NCBI RefSeq assembly: GCF_964355755.1
Contig: NC_092676.1
Location: 17,032,288 to 17,096,287 of the forward strand
Source: Antedon mediterranea
Lineage: Eukaryota > Echinodermata > Crinoidea > Comatulida > Antedonidae
Length of the DNA: 64,000 nucleotides
Reading direction: 5' to 3'
Shown here piece after piece: positions 11,862 to 23,122 of the stretch; the first letter of the stretch is position 1, and every line of letters starts with the position of its first letter. The position numbers and the translations under genes are program-made. The notes below the pieces were generated by a model that did no database searches, was not told where the DNA came from, and saw only the letters and a program-made list of their open reading frames with translations.

Positions 11862-14800
11862 ATGGCATCTGTTCATTTGCCATTTTGTGATGTGAACTGT
11901 AGCTATGAGCATTGTCCTTTACTAATATGTGTTATGAATACAAACCGACAGAACATGACAGAGTTGTCTGTGTGTATTCAAAGTTACAAGACAAGAGGGT
12001 GGAAGATATCTGATAACATTCCAGATCCATGTAAAGATTTCCAGTACCCACTGCTTCATTGGGCTTGTGCTTTAGGTTTGTCAATGTTTAATTTTAATTA
12101 TAATGTTAATGACTTTTTATATAACACCTACATAGATTCCTGTCATTATTTTATTGGATAATTGTGGCTCACATGATAAAAAGTTAGTGCCCTATAAATC
12201 GCTCCATCCAAGAGTGGTGAATTCCGATTTTTACAGAATGAAGGGCATCCCCTTACATCTTCATAATTAAAGAACAGGACACAGATTTTTCTACTATGAT
12301 TAAAAATCCATCAATTTATTATGTCTTCTCTAATTAATGAACTACATGTTTGACAAAACCATATTTTATGTAATTGAATGTTTCAAATCGCTGAAAAAAG
12401 TCATGATTGTGCCTAATGCTTGGTTCCCACTAGAAAGGCAACACAAGAACGTACTGTATTGTAACGTAAGTGATTTGACCAATTACAAGAGATGGATTAT
12501 TCAAACTGTTTTGTCATTGCTCAACTCGCTTGCATTCCGTCTCTAGTGGGAAGAACCAAGCTTTAGTATTAAAATCAAGTATTATTCTGACTTGTCAAGG
12601 TACAGTACAACTGCATGTAAAGTACTGTACATCGATTTTAATACACAGAATTTTTGACAGACAAAAACAGGCTCCGGCAGCACCGACTCTTAAATAGTCA
12701 TTAAAATTTAAAAAAACTTCTTGTCTTATAATATCTATAGTTTCATAAATTTGTTATAGCTGTGTTATTAACATTGTCTAAATAACTTCATCTGGCTATT
12801 TCTTTTTAGTTGCTAATTGTATGCCAATGACTCATTTTCAGGTAAATATTCAATGGTTAAATGGTTGATAAAAGAAGGTTTTGATCCTAACCTACAAACA
12901 GAAGCTGGTGATACGGCTCTTCATAGGGCCATAATAAGCCTACGGTTACGCTTGCACAACAAGTTGCAGATACGAGGCCTAGATTCAACTGTTGACTTGC
13001 TTAGTGGCAATCTTTCCCTGGCTAATGTGAATCGACAGACACCAATGTTGTTGCTAGCTCATTCATTATTAAAGAAGGAGATTTCAGTTGAGTACTTTTC
13101 ACATTGGATGATATGTTGTACAGATACTATCATTAATATTACTCCAGGTAAGGAACAGTGTCAAAGTTTCTCCACTAGCCATACAGTTACTGCAGTAACT
13201 ACATTTTGTTTATTGTTTAACTTGTTTATGCAATTAGGGTTACTCCAGGTACAGTAAGGGAAAGTGTCAAAAATATTCCACTACACAGTTACTGCAGTAA
13301 CTATATTTTGTTTATTGTTTAACATGTTTATGCAATTAGGGTTACTCCAGGTACAGTAAGGGACAGTGTCAAAAACATTCCACTACACAGTTACTGCAGT
13401 AACTATATTTTGTTTATTGTTTAACATGTTTATGCAATTAGGGTTACTCCAGGTACAGTAAGGGACAGTGTCAAAAATATTCAACTACACAGTTACTGCA
13501 GTAACTATATTTTTCATCTCAGGCTCACATATGGGTTTAACTAGATTTTAATCTTTGCACCTTTCTGGTCAGAATACTATACCACTTGATGCATACATTA
13601 CTGGATTGTAGAGAAGCTACTTCACTTTTTTTAAACTATATCAACAGACAAACGATCAGTAATGACAGATGCTCAAGATCACGATGGTAATACTGTCCTG
13701 CATTTGATGGTTAAGCAGCCAGGCATTCTGCCTTCTATCCGGCGAATGATGAACGCATCAGCAAGTCTAAACATAAGGTATATTGCTTCACTGATATTAA
13801 ATTATAATAGGAAGCTTTCGATTTGCAATGATGAAAAAACATGTTAGTACATAGGGAATATTGGGATGCAAATAGGGAATGTTGGTGTGTGTGTTCTCAC
13901 CTCGACACAGGTTTGATGGTTTCTAGGTCCTGACGACGACCGATGACGCATCGATTGACCTGATCTAAGTTGTTCTTGGTACTCGGCCGTCAAAAATCCA
14001 AAGTGCCCTATTAAATCACTTTGGATTTAGAGAAAAGACAAACAACAACAAATGTTGGCTGAACAGTTTTAAAATTGAGTTCTGATTGATCATATGTGAG
14101 CATGCTGTATTGCTATAAACAAAATAATACATTCACATTTAGCTATCTACTGTACTGTATGCTGCAATTTGCATGCATAAGTCCTCTTCAAAGCACAAGT
14201 GTTATAAGTATTCCCTAAGCTGAAATAAACAATTCAAGGAACTATAAATTCGTACCAGAAAAGGGTTTCGGCAGATGAAAGCATGAACAAGCATTACGCA
14301 TAAAACACATCTTTTGGTCCATGTGAATAGTTTTGAAATACATTAAGATTAACATTGTCATTTATATAGCGCCTTTAATACAATGATCAAAAGGCTTTAC
14401 AATAACCAATGGTGAAAAATTACTATAGGGGAAAAGGTGTGTTTTTGACAATTTGTCACCGATGATATGTTGTGTATTGTTTAGTGAGGTTTATTCCACA
14501 TACCGTATATTTCGGTGTATAAGTCGCACTTTTGACACGCAAATTTGACCTCTAAATTAAGGGTGCGTCTTATACACCGAACATAAATGCCTCACCACAC
14601 AGATTGTACATAGCTAGGCCTTAGGCTAGGCCTAGGCTATCGTCACCTCGTTTGCTAGGCCTGAGTAGGCTAGGCCTAGCTAAAGTAACTAACGTAACGG
14701 CAACCTGCTTCTGCCTAGTTTTCAAGGCATTTTAGCATGATGTTATACTAAAAATATGATGAAAAGATTTGTTCATTATGGCGATTAAATTTCATTTGTA

Positions 14801-17800
14801 AACGTTTACGTCGTACGATTGGAATAGTATTTATTTATACAGTTAGTTATACGCACGATCGCCGTACCCCCAACGCAAGCCCTTCTTGGCGGCCACATGG
14901 TGTACGGTATTCGACTAGTATATTCTCCAGGTAATTATAGCATGGACCTAGCGTACACACTTCTCGGATACATAGATACTAATCGAATACAATTGTCCGT
15001 GAAAACGTCTGCCCTCTCGAAATGATCGAGCAAGGCTAGCCCACATATACGTGTTACACACATGGTCATGCACTCGATGTTGCGGCTGTTGAGGCTGGGC
15101 GCGGCCGAGTCTAGGTAAGAAAAAACCTAAATAAAGGACGCCGTTGCAGATATAACAAAATATGTTATTACAATAATATTGATTACAATTTAAAAAAACA
15201 TTGTTTTGATGAAATATAAGGTGCGTCTTATACACAGACGATATAAAAAATACCGATATTTTACTCTCAGTTAGGGGGTGCGTCTTATACACAGGTGCGA
15301 CTTATACACCGAAATATACGGTAGTCGGCCCAAGCTTTGAAAACAAATGTTCACCATATGATTGGTGAACACGAGGAACATAAGTTAGCCTTTGGTGAAC
15401 TGAAAAAGCATTATACCTTATGATTATTGATTATAAATTGCTATTTTTATTCTTGGTTATTTAAATTTTATTTAGAAACAAATGGGGTCAAACTGCATTA
15501 GATATAGCAAGTTTGAACAAATCTGAGGACTATGTCCAAAACCTGACAATAGTTGCTGCTCCCCGGTGGCCCTGCCTCGTCAGTAAAGGAGACTCAAGCA
15601 TGGTACGAACCTCACCACGTTTACAAGTACCGACTTCACAGATGGATGTCACACTAACAAAAGGAGTCATTGCAGTCAGTTCACCAAAAAAGAGGTATAC
15701 AGTAGTCCTTTATAACCTATTCATGGGATGCCCTTTTTTAAAGGGACACTCATGAAACGAATACAGTGTGCTTTTTAAAGCGACACTCTCTCATATAATT
15801 CTGCTCTTGTTTACACTCTAGTGTCGATGACAATTCCCCTATAAATTGGTTCGCCTAAAATAAAAGAAAAGAATAGAGTAAAAAGTTCAATTCAAGTTAA
15901 AGTTTATATACAGATTAATCAGAGTTTCCTGAATACAAATGAAGCTCTGACACAAAAGTGTGATTTGCCCAAATATGGTAGTGATATGTTCAAATCTGAT
16001 AGTGATATGTTCAAATCTGATAGTGTGACTTTAATAATATCCATATGGGCACATCACATTTTTATTTTGTGAAATAAAGTTTTTATAGTATAGACAGAGC
16101 TTAAAGATGTATTGTCCCCCTGAACAAAAATTTTTTTTTTTTAAAGGCCATTTTAATGATACATAAAAGTTATTCACTTTGAAAAAAAATTGGATCAAAA
16201 AAAAAATTATTTACCTTAGAAAATCGTAATTTAAAGTAAAAAATAGTCAACCGGAAGTCGGTTGGCTGGCAGCCAGCTGGCTTCCGGTTTAATTTAACCC
16301 TTGACCTGAATTAGCTTATGAATTATGCATATTGTATGATTCTTGTGCGTGTATGTGACCTCTAGGTCATCTGAAAAAAAAAACGACGTGATATGGCGAG
16401 ACGACGATGTGGGAAAGTTCTGTAGTTTAACAACAACAAAAACAACTCCTACTTGAAGAAAAGACTATGGCTAGGCCCTAGCAGATTGGTAAGTAAGAAC
16501 TGTAGTTTCTATGGTGCAGCTTTGTTAGTTAGTATAGGAAGCCTAGCTAGCCCATTACAGCTGTACTGGCTATCTAGTGTACTATCCCCTATCTATTGGC
16601 TAGGCCTAGAGTAGTAGCTAGTCTAGTAGTGGTAGTAGTACTACTAGGCCTAGTTGTAGGCCTGAGTGAGGGTTCACCCTGAGTGAGTAGCAGGCCTAGC
16701 TAATACTAATAGATACAACTTGTAAGCCTTATTAATAGTTATTGCCAACCTAGCTTTAAATAGGATTAGGCCTATAACATTCATCTGTGAGCATGGAGTA
16801 AGGAATAAGGTTTTAGCATGGAGGTATAAAAATAAAATATTTTATACCTCCATGGTTTTATTGTGACTTGTGTGAATTTATTTTTAGTATAATACTATAA
16901 TATTAATAATAGTCTTTAATTTATCATTATTCATATCACTTTTCATTCATTTTAAAACATTTAATTTTCTTTTCTATGTAGAGTTTGTGATTAAAAAAAA
17001 TTATACATAAGAGAAGCGAAACTCAAAAAGCGATGGCTTGTGGATGGCTGCCAAAAATAGAAAATAAGGTCACCACCAGGGCCAGGAGAGATTATGGTGC
17101 TTGGTTTTTCCTTCATGATTAATTAGATTTTAATGCTAATATAAATTTGTGAAAATTGTAACTAGGCCTATACTGTACATCCAATAATGTAATTATTTTA
17201 GAGAAAATGACCAAATAATCTAAGTTGAATATTTTTTGGAATGTGTACCTTACAGTACTTAGTACCGTTATGTTGAAAATTCTTCCAAAGCAATAACGTT
17301 CAAACCAACATTCACACAATTAAACTTTTTATGTACATATTTTAATAAATAATGTCTTTCTTTTAATAGGTATTAACACACTTGAATGAACAATATGAGC
17401 AAGTAGTGGAAAATGGTGAAGAAATCAACACAAAATGTGGTAGCAACATTCACAATATTTATTTGAACGTTTCTTACTATGACACTTTAAAATGGATGAA
17501 CAATCACAGAAGACAAGCTATTGCTGTAATGCCACAATCAACACATCAATTAATAGTTGAAAATAAATTGTCAACAATAATGCAGAAATTCAATGAAATA
17601 TACTAGTAATTAACTCATTTTTTACTGTACTGTACTGTAAATCTTCACACATTAAAATTATGGTGATTTTATCTCATGTACTGTAGTAGTATTTTTTATT
17701 TATTTAATGCTGTATACAAATGTTATTGCTCTAATTATGAAAACTATACAACATTTTAAAAGCTGGAAAACAACCAACACATTTGCCTAATGCTTTATGA

Positions 17801-20800
17801 TAGTCATCCAATATTTATCTTGTGTTCCACTACCGAGTCTACTGCCAGTTGCCTTTAAAATGCTGTATGGGTGTAACTTCTGTTCCAGTCTTCATTAGCT
17901 TAAGTCTATAAATTGAAAAACAATGATGTATAAATACAAAAGTCAAATAGAAAAATTAAATATTTCACAATTTATTGCATACATATAATCATTATTTCTG
18001 TACATGAATCCGAAGTTTTCAATTTGGGGTACTAATGTACAGTAAGGAATCCTTGAAAAGTGCATCTCCTCCCTAAAAAAGGCCTAGTCTAATTACTAGT
18101 GTTTTCGTTTTGGTTGCTATCAACAACAATCTATTCTACCGTCAACTTCTTTGGTACTGTATGCTGATCATTTTCCAAATGTTCGTTTTTTGTCATCAGT
18201 TAGTCTTTTTTTAGACTTTAAAATTAATTCGAGCTCCAAATGTATATCAGTGGTACATCAACATAGTAGGCCTATTTCCTGTAGCTAGTTGTGGAGTGAT
18301 GGCTTAGCTAGGTGAGTACGACATATAGGACCTAGCTAGGCCTCAAAGTGGGTTCCCGTCTACTTTTCTGACCCGATTATCTGCCTGCCTACAGCTGCTG
18401 CTACACTACACTACACAGTAGTAAACTACAGTACTATACTAACTAGGCCTAGGCCCTACTAGATAGTAGAAGTAGGCTTATATTATAGCCCTAGCCTAGA
18501 TAGCTAAGCCTATAACTATACGCCAAAAACTATTATAGGAGGATGTGTCATTCATCTAAAATAGAATTCTACTTACCAGCAAATTAACGGCAGAGCTTTT
18601 TACATCATACGATCAGGGAAACCCCAGCACTTTCTTCTGTTCTTCGCACATGTTTGTTTACGTGGTGAACAGATCGGATCTCCCCTGTTTGGATACTCAT
18701 TAACATATCATGCATATTTATGAGCTGTTAGCTAACCATCGTTATTTTGGAATTTCTGAACTTATGAGTTCGAAAAAATGGTAAACTTATTTTGATTTTT
18801 TATAAGCGAAATCAATATTTTTTTCGGATTTTTTTTCGGCGAAAGTGAATAACTTTATTATAACTACAAAATGGTCTATTCAAAATTTGATTTTTTTCAT
18901 CTTTATTTTTCATGTTTTGGGGGACAATACAACTTTAAGGCAGACTTATATGGAACTCAAAGACAGAGACTGTAAAAATGTCAGCAATATAATGCTAAAT
19001 AGTGTGATTAGGTCTTTAAAATCTGATCTCTGTTTGTGCACAGAAAATTCAGATCGAGTGCTATCGTGGGAAAAAAAGAGTTGATAAAAAATATTAAAGA
19101 TGTATAGTATCCGCCGTGACCATCTAAAACAATTTATTTATCAGAAAAAACTGTAATTCAAAGCGAAAAATAGTCAAATTGGCTGCTTCTGTGTGTTTGG
19201 TTGAATTTAACCATTTTATTTTTCTACAGAAGTGATTACCTTTATTAAAGCTACAAAATAACCTATTTTAAGTCTGATTTGAAAAAACATTTTTTTTTTT
19301 TAATTTTGTTTATATGCCATTTTAAAGTCACATAATAATTATCCACTTTGACCAAAAATTAGATCGGAAAAAAAATGTATTTACCTGAAAAAACTGTAAT
19401 TCAAAGCAAAAAATGGTCAAATTGGTGAAATTTAACCATTTATTTTGTCATTTTATAAGTGAAAACATTAGTTTTTTTTCATTTTTTTTTGCTATGGAAG
19501 TGATTAACTTTATTAAAACTACAAAATAATATATTCAAAGTCTGATTTAATTAATTTTCATTTTTCATGTTTTTGGGGGACAAATACATCTTTAATTAAT
19601 GTTTTCATGGTTTTGGAGGACAATACATCTTTAATTAATGTTTTCATGGTTTTGAAGGACAATACATCTTTAATTAATGTTTTCATGGTTTTGGAGGACA
19701 ATACATCTTTAAGATCTGTAGTTTAATGGTAAATCATTACATCATAAAGCATAAAGTTTTTCTGTTGCATATTTTCTATTCTGTATAAAAAGACATTAGT
19801 TCCATTTCTAGAAGCTGATATTAGTAGAGAACTTTGTCATTATGCGAGTTATATTTTATTAGGAAAACCCCTGTTTTCTTTAAATGTAGACTAAATTCAA
19901 ATCGAGATACAGCTTCGGTTGCGAATGCTTCACCGGCGGAGCCTGTTGTCACAAAACGATCAAGAAAAAATTCACCACACCGCAGAGTCGCATTTGACAA
20001 CCTTCGAACACATTTACCAGGAACCTCACAAATTGAGTAAGTTGTTGCACACATAGTAGCAAATTGATATTATTCACTGTTGTCCTACAAAATGACCTCT
20101 CTTTCACCTTATGGTGCTGGCGGTAACTCTTTTCGTCAGTCCGCGTGTATACAAAATGCTTGTATACTAAGAACATGGTACATCTGAAGTCTTTCTGGAC
20201 GTGTAGGGTTTTACTCCTGTGTTTTAGTTCACACAGCAATAAAAGTGCCATAACTTAAAAGAAACATGTAATTGCATGTAACATAAACAGCGATGACCTT
20301 GTAAATAAAAATTAAATATTAATTATATATTTTTATTGTAATAAAGCCACACTAAATGGATAGATAATTTTGTTGTTTAGAGAAGCAAGAAATAATATGG
20401 ATGCAGTCACAGTGACAATCACACAATCTTGTATCAAATGTGAATTAGAAGATAATGTTGAAGTTACCAATCCTGCAGCCACAAGTTATATTCCAGAAAG
20501 TACAAGTTACACAAATGATGCAGTTTACAGTCCTGATGATAGTAAGTTAGTTGTCTACTACACTATCAAACTAGTTTGACAAAAACAGTTTGATGAGCCT
20601 ATGGTAGTGATAAGCTCAAATATGGAAGTGATATGACATCCTCATGTTCATATATGGGCACATTTTTTTTTTGTCACATAAAGTTTGATAATGTAGACAG
20701 AGCTTAATCGTTTTGACAAAATCAAAAATCTTGAAAAGCTGCGAGAATGTTTAAGGACAATGGAAATTCATGCTAGCACCCAAATTATGCCATTGTCGCT

Positions 20801-22320
20801 AACCTGGGTTTGAACTAATGATCTGAGGTTAGCACCAGTTGAATCTCTTGGGACTCGAGCACCTCCTCTCTTATAGATATAGAAACTGGCAGACATGAAT
20901 GAAATCCAATGACTAAATAAATTGATTTTAAGTTATTTTTAGAAAATACAAACAGAAGGTGAATTGCAGATTTAAAACAAATTAAGCTAAAAATGATCTC
21001 TTCCAGCAAGAGAATTGTTGTGTACAAGTTTAAATTAGTAACAATCTTAGTAATTGAAAGGATAGAGTGATTTCTTTTTCTAATTAGATTCGCCTAGTGG
21101 AAACAGGCTTCAGACACATTCTGGAGCTTGCTTATGCTTGGTTCCCTCTAGGACGCAAGCGTGTTGACCAATAACAAGTGACAGAGCGAATAATCCATCG
21201 CTTTACGTTGCATTGCGTCTCTAGTGAGAGAACCAAGCATTTGGGTACTTGATTAAGACTATCTATGTAGAGAATAACAGCAAAATCTGGTTTACCTTTT
21301 CAATTTCTGTCCATTTTGTTTTTTTACATTTTATTTCTTTTGGTTTTTCTATTCAGCAACATCTGATTCAAGTGGTTTCTTTGAATATTTAAAAATTAGC
21401 CCAGGATTTAAAAAAGAAATTGTAGAAAAACTGGAACAAGATAAACAGCAATTCCAGGCTATTATAAACCAAGAGGAAACGATAAGGCTTGGTAAGTTAT
21501 GCATAATAGTGTGGAAAAAAAAGATTTTGCCCTACTTTATCACAAGAATCTCCTGTTGGTTAAAAGCGTGTGAAATTTCGAATAGCATTGTGTAATAGAG
21601 TAGAGAAAATGGGTGACACCATTTTGAGTCATGGAGTAGTACACCCTCAGTATGTTAGAAAGTTAAATCCTTTACTATACTGTATAAGAAAAAGGGTAAT
21701 ATGCATCAGGGACGTTTCTGCCCAGGAGTATGTTAACAGTTGCTCTTCGTGGGCCATATCAAATGTAACCCATGGTCCCCGCTTAGCCTGTAGGCCATCT
21801 GTTAAGAATGCCAGGTTTAAACCATTCAGATAAAACTTCATAATGTAACAAACCTCTGTGACTTTATTATTAATTATTCTTGAACTAGTAATGAGGGGAA
21901 TTGATTGTTATAGGAGGGTTCTTGTATTTAAACAAATATTCGTCTTTTTCAACAGTTGAAGAATCAGAGCTGAAGGAGATAAATGAGGAGAAAAAAATTT
22001 CTGAGGAGAAAATTGTTTATTTGTTGGGACAGGTAGAGGTAAATATAAATTCAAAAATCATTCGTATGCATAAATTGTACTGTGCCTTTAAACATTGTCA
22101 AATTAAGATCTAAACAGAACCTAATGTCTTCTCTTTTGAACTGTAATTTTAATTTTTATTGCAGAGATTACAAAATAAGTCTTCAGACCTACAAAAGAGT
22201 GCTGACAAACTGAAACGAAATTCGACTGAACGTTTAGAAAAGGTGACCAAGATAAAAAATAAACTGTTAGTGTGTATGAAGACTATGAAAGAACTTGAAC
22301 AAGACAATGGAAAAAGCTGA
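11862..22320 (+). CDS. Ankyrin-repeat and coiled-coil protein, 9 exons
   Basis: Exons: 11862-12075, 12842-13147, 13648-13777, 15476-15694, 19890-20036, 20381-20541, 21357-21491, 21956-22038 and 22165-22320. They join in phase to 516 codons plus TGA. The start ATG is nine bases inside an exon that opens after a TTTCAG acceptor. Residues about 60-260 carry ankyrin-type repeats (PLLHWACALGKYSMVKWL, GDTALHRAI, DGNTVLHLMV, WGQTALDIA), normally a protein-binding surface. A basic, possibly nuclear-localising KRSRKNSPHRR follows. The C-terminal ~150 residues are rich in Lys, Glu and Gln with heptad spacing and look like a coiled coil. The first 60 residues are Cys-rich. I do not recognise a named orthologue; an ankyrin adaptor is as far as the sequence goes. 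The 83-base exon could instead end at 22032 (CAG|GTAGAG), which keeps frame. Introns contain many repeats. Confidence 0.8.
12417..12563. mobile_element. MITE family A copy (GCTTGGTTCCCACTAG ends)
   Basis: About 147 bp with inverted ends: left GCTTGGTTCCCACTAGA and right CTAGTGGGAAGAACCAAGC. The interior includes a GACCAATTACAAGAGATGGA block shared with other copies. It lies in intron 1 of the ankyrin gene. It has no coding capacity. Confidence 0.7.
13139..13508 (+). repeat. Tandem repeat, period 101-102 bp, overlapping an exon end
   Basis: About 3.6 units. GGGTTACTCC starts at 13237, 13339 and 13441 (period 102), and the first, more diverged unit begins with the last bases of ankyrin exon 2 (ACTCCAG at 13141-13147, 101 bp before the second). 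Each unit contains CAGTTACTGCAGTAACTA, itself an inverted repeat. A related single block occurs at about 38650-38705. Confidence 0.8.
14504..15323. mobile_element. MITE with CCGTATATTTCGGTGTATAAG terminal inverted repeats
   Basis: The left end begins ACCGTATATTTCGGTGTATA and the right end is its exact reverse complement, giving an element of about 820 bp with at least 25 bp of perfect terminal inverted repeat. Subterminal copies of GGTGCGTCTTATACAC occur near both ends (about 14561, 15221 and 15273). No transposase frame is visible. It lies in the intron before ankyrin exon 4. Confidence 0.8.
15942..16101. mobile_element. MITE family B copy
   Basis: Bounded by GCTCTG and ATAGACAGAGCTT, with the internal GGGCACATCACATTTT motif of the GCTCTGTCTACACTATCAAA family. 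It has an internal duplication of GATAGTGATATGTTCAAATCT. It lies directly against the TTAA-ended element that starts at about 16102. Confidence 0.65.
16102..18940. mobile_element. Candidate TTAA-ended DNA transposon, ~2.8 kb
   Basis: The left end TTAAAGATGTATTGTCCCCC and the right end GGGGGACAATACAACTTTAA are inverted copies. The similarity extends inward: both sides carry AAAGTTATTCACTTT about 60 bp in. TTAA at both outer edges fits insertion into TTAA, as used by Kolobok and piggyBac type elements. TAGGCCTA-rich blocks lie inside each end (16480-16780 and 18270-18530). A perfect inverted repeat (CATGGAGGTATAAAA and its complement) is at 16818-16854. The only candidate coding pieces are at about 17033-17122 and 17370-17606. 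Whether this is one element or two end fragments is not settled by eye. Confidence 0.5.
17370..17606 (+). pseudogene. Orphan exon-like reading frame inside the TTAA element
   Basis: A good acceptor (TTTTAATAG) precedes 78 codons (beginning VLTHLNEQYEQVVENGEE) ending in TAG. It needs a phase-0 upstream exon. The ankyrin exon at 15694 ends in phase 2 and would hit a stop at once, so it does not belong to that gene's main transcript. A possible partner frame at about 17033-17122 (ATGGCTTGTGGATGG, ending at TAA) has a donor-like AAG|GTCACC in phase 0. It is more likely part of the mobile element than of the host gene. No family recognised. Confidence 0.35.
19097..19713. repeat. TTAA-element fragments ending in a 39-bp tandem array
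   Basis: Decayed copies of the 16102-18940 element ends fill 19100-19570. They finish in about 3.9 units of a 39-bp repeat at 19573-19713: TTAATG begins at 19596, 19635 and 19674. Each unit carries the element terminus GGACAATACATCTTTAA and joins the next as TTAATTAA. Confidence 0.7.
20552..20708. mobile_element. MITE family B copy
   Basis: The ends are TACACTATCAAACTAGTTTGA and AAAGTTTGATAATGTAGACAGAGC, with the family's internal GATATGACATC and TATGGGCACATTTT motifs. It begins about 10 bp after the splice donor of the ankyrin exon ending at 20541. Confidence 0.75.
21134..21240. mobile_element. MITE family A copy
   Basis: About 107 bp bounded by GCTTGGTTCCCTCTAG and CTAGTGAGAGAACCAAGC. The interior has GTTGACCAATAACAAG and AATAATCCATCGCTTTACG. 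It lies in an ankyrin-gene intron. Confidence 0.75.
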
Positions 22321-22417
22321 GTATGAGGAATATAGTACTGAAGCATAACAAAATACCAACCAAAAGTAATCAAGAGTTAGTAATAAGTACTGTACATACA
22401 AATAAAGGCGTTATAGC

Positions 22418-22552
22418 TTGGTTCCCACTAAGATGCAACTCAAGAACGTAAGCATAAAGCAAGTGATTTTGACCAATCACAAGCGATGGATTATTCAAAC
22501 TGTTGCCTTTCATTGGTTAACTCTGTTGTGTTGCATTGCTAGTGGGATGTAT
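22418..22552. mobile_element. MITE family A copy
   Basis: Left end GCTTGGTTCCCACTAAG, interior GACCAATCACAAGCGATGGA, right end GCTAGTGGGA (truncated). It lies about 100 bp beyond the ankyrin stop codon and so is probably in the 3' UTR or just past it. Confidence 0.65.
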
Positions 22553-22844
22553 GCAATGGTTTACATTTTCCAGTAATACTATGCTTCGTACAGTAAGGTG
22601 TTTTTTTTCATTGCAGTATATTTTATACATATGTTCTACTGACCCAATGCCGGACACCCTTAGACTAACAATAGATGTCTGGGTTGACAGAAAGTCTTTC
22701 CGATGCTCACTCTGTCTTCTATTGAGACTGTGCACTGTGTAATATATGTTTATTATGTTGTGAAAGCAATGAAAGTTTTTTATAATCGTCAGGGTGCAAA
22801 TTATATCTTATATAAAATACTATATTGGATATTTGATTGCTAAA

Positions 22845-23122
22845 GGTCTGTTTACACTATAACATTTTATTTATGGACACATCACATTTTGATAAAGTTT
22901 GATAGTGTAGACAGAGTTTTAGACTTTCTACATCAACTATAAATGTTTTGAAGGTATGCAATGAAATTCAAAGTTTTTTATAATCATCAGGTTGCAAATT
23001 ATATCTTTATATAAAATACTATTATTGGTTGCTGAAGCTCTGTTTACACTAACAAATTCTATGTGATAATAAAAATGTGATGTTTTTTTATAAAGTTTGA
23101 TAGTGCAGACAGAGCTTTAGAC
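22845..23122. mobile_element. Two short family B MITE derivatives
   Basis: 22845-22921 and 23033-23122 each start GGTCTGTTTACACTA or GCTCTGTTTACACTA and end AAAGTTTGATAGTG followed by TAGACAGAG or CAGACAGAG. They are shorter than the ~130-160 bp copies elsewhere. The sequence between and around them (AAAGTTTTTTATAATC) is also duplicated. Confidence 0.65.

Noticed and set aside
13139-13508. CRISPR-like array
   Set aside because: Units are contiguous 102-bp tandem copies without spacers, in a eukaryotic intron.
17370-17606. Alternative terminal exon of the ankyrin gene
   Set aside because: Its required phase 0 does not match the upstream exon (phase 2), which would give an immediate stop; the 15694-to-19890 junction is in phase without it.
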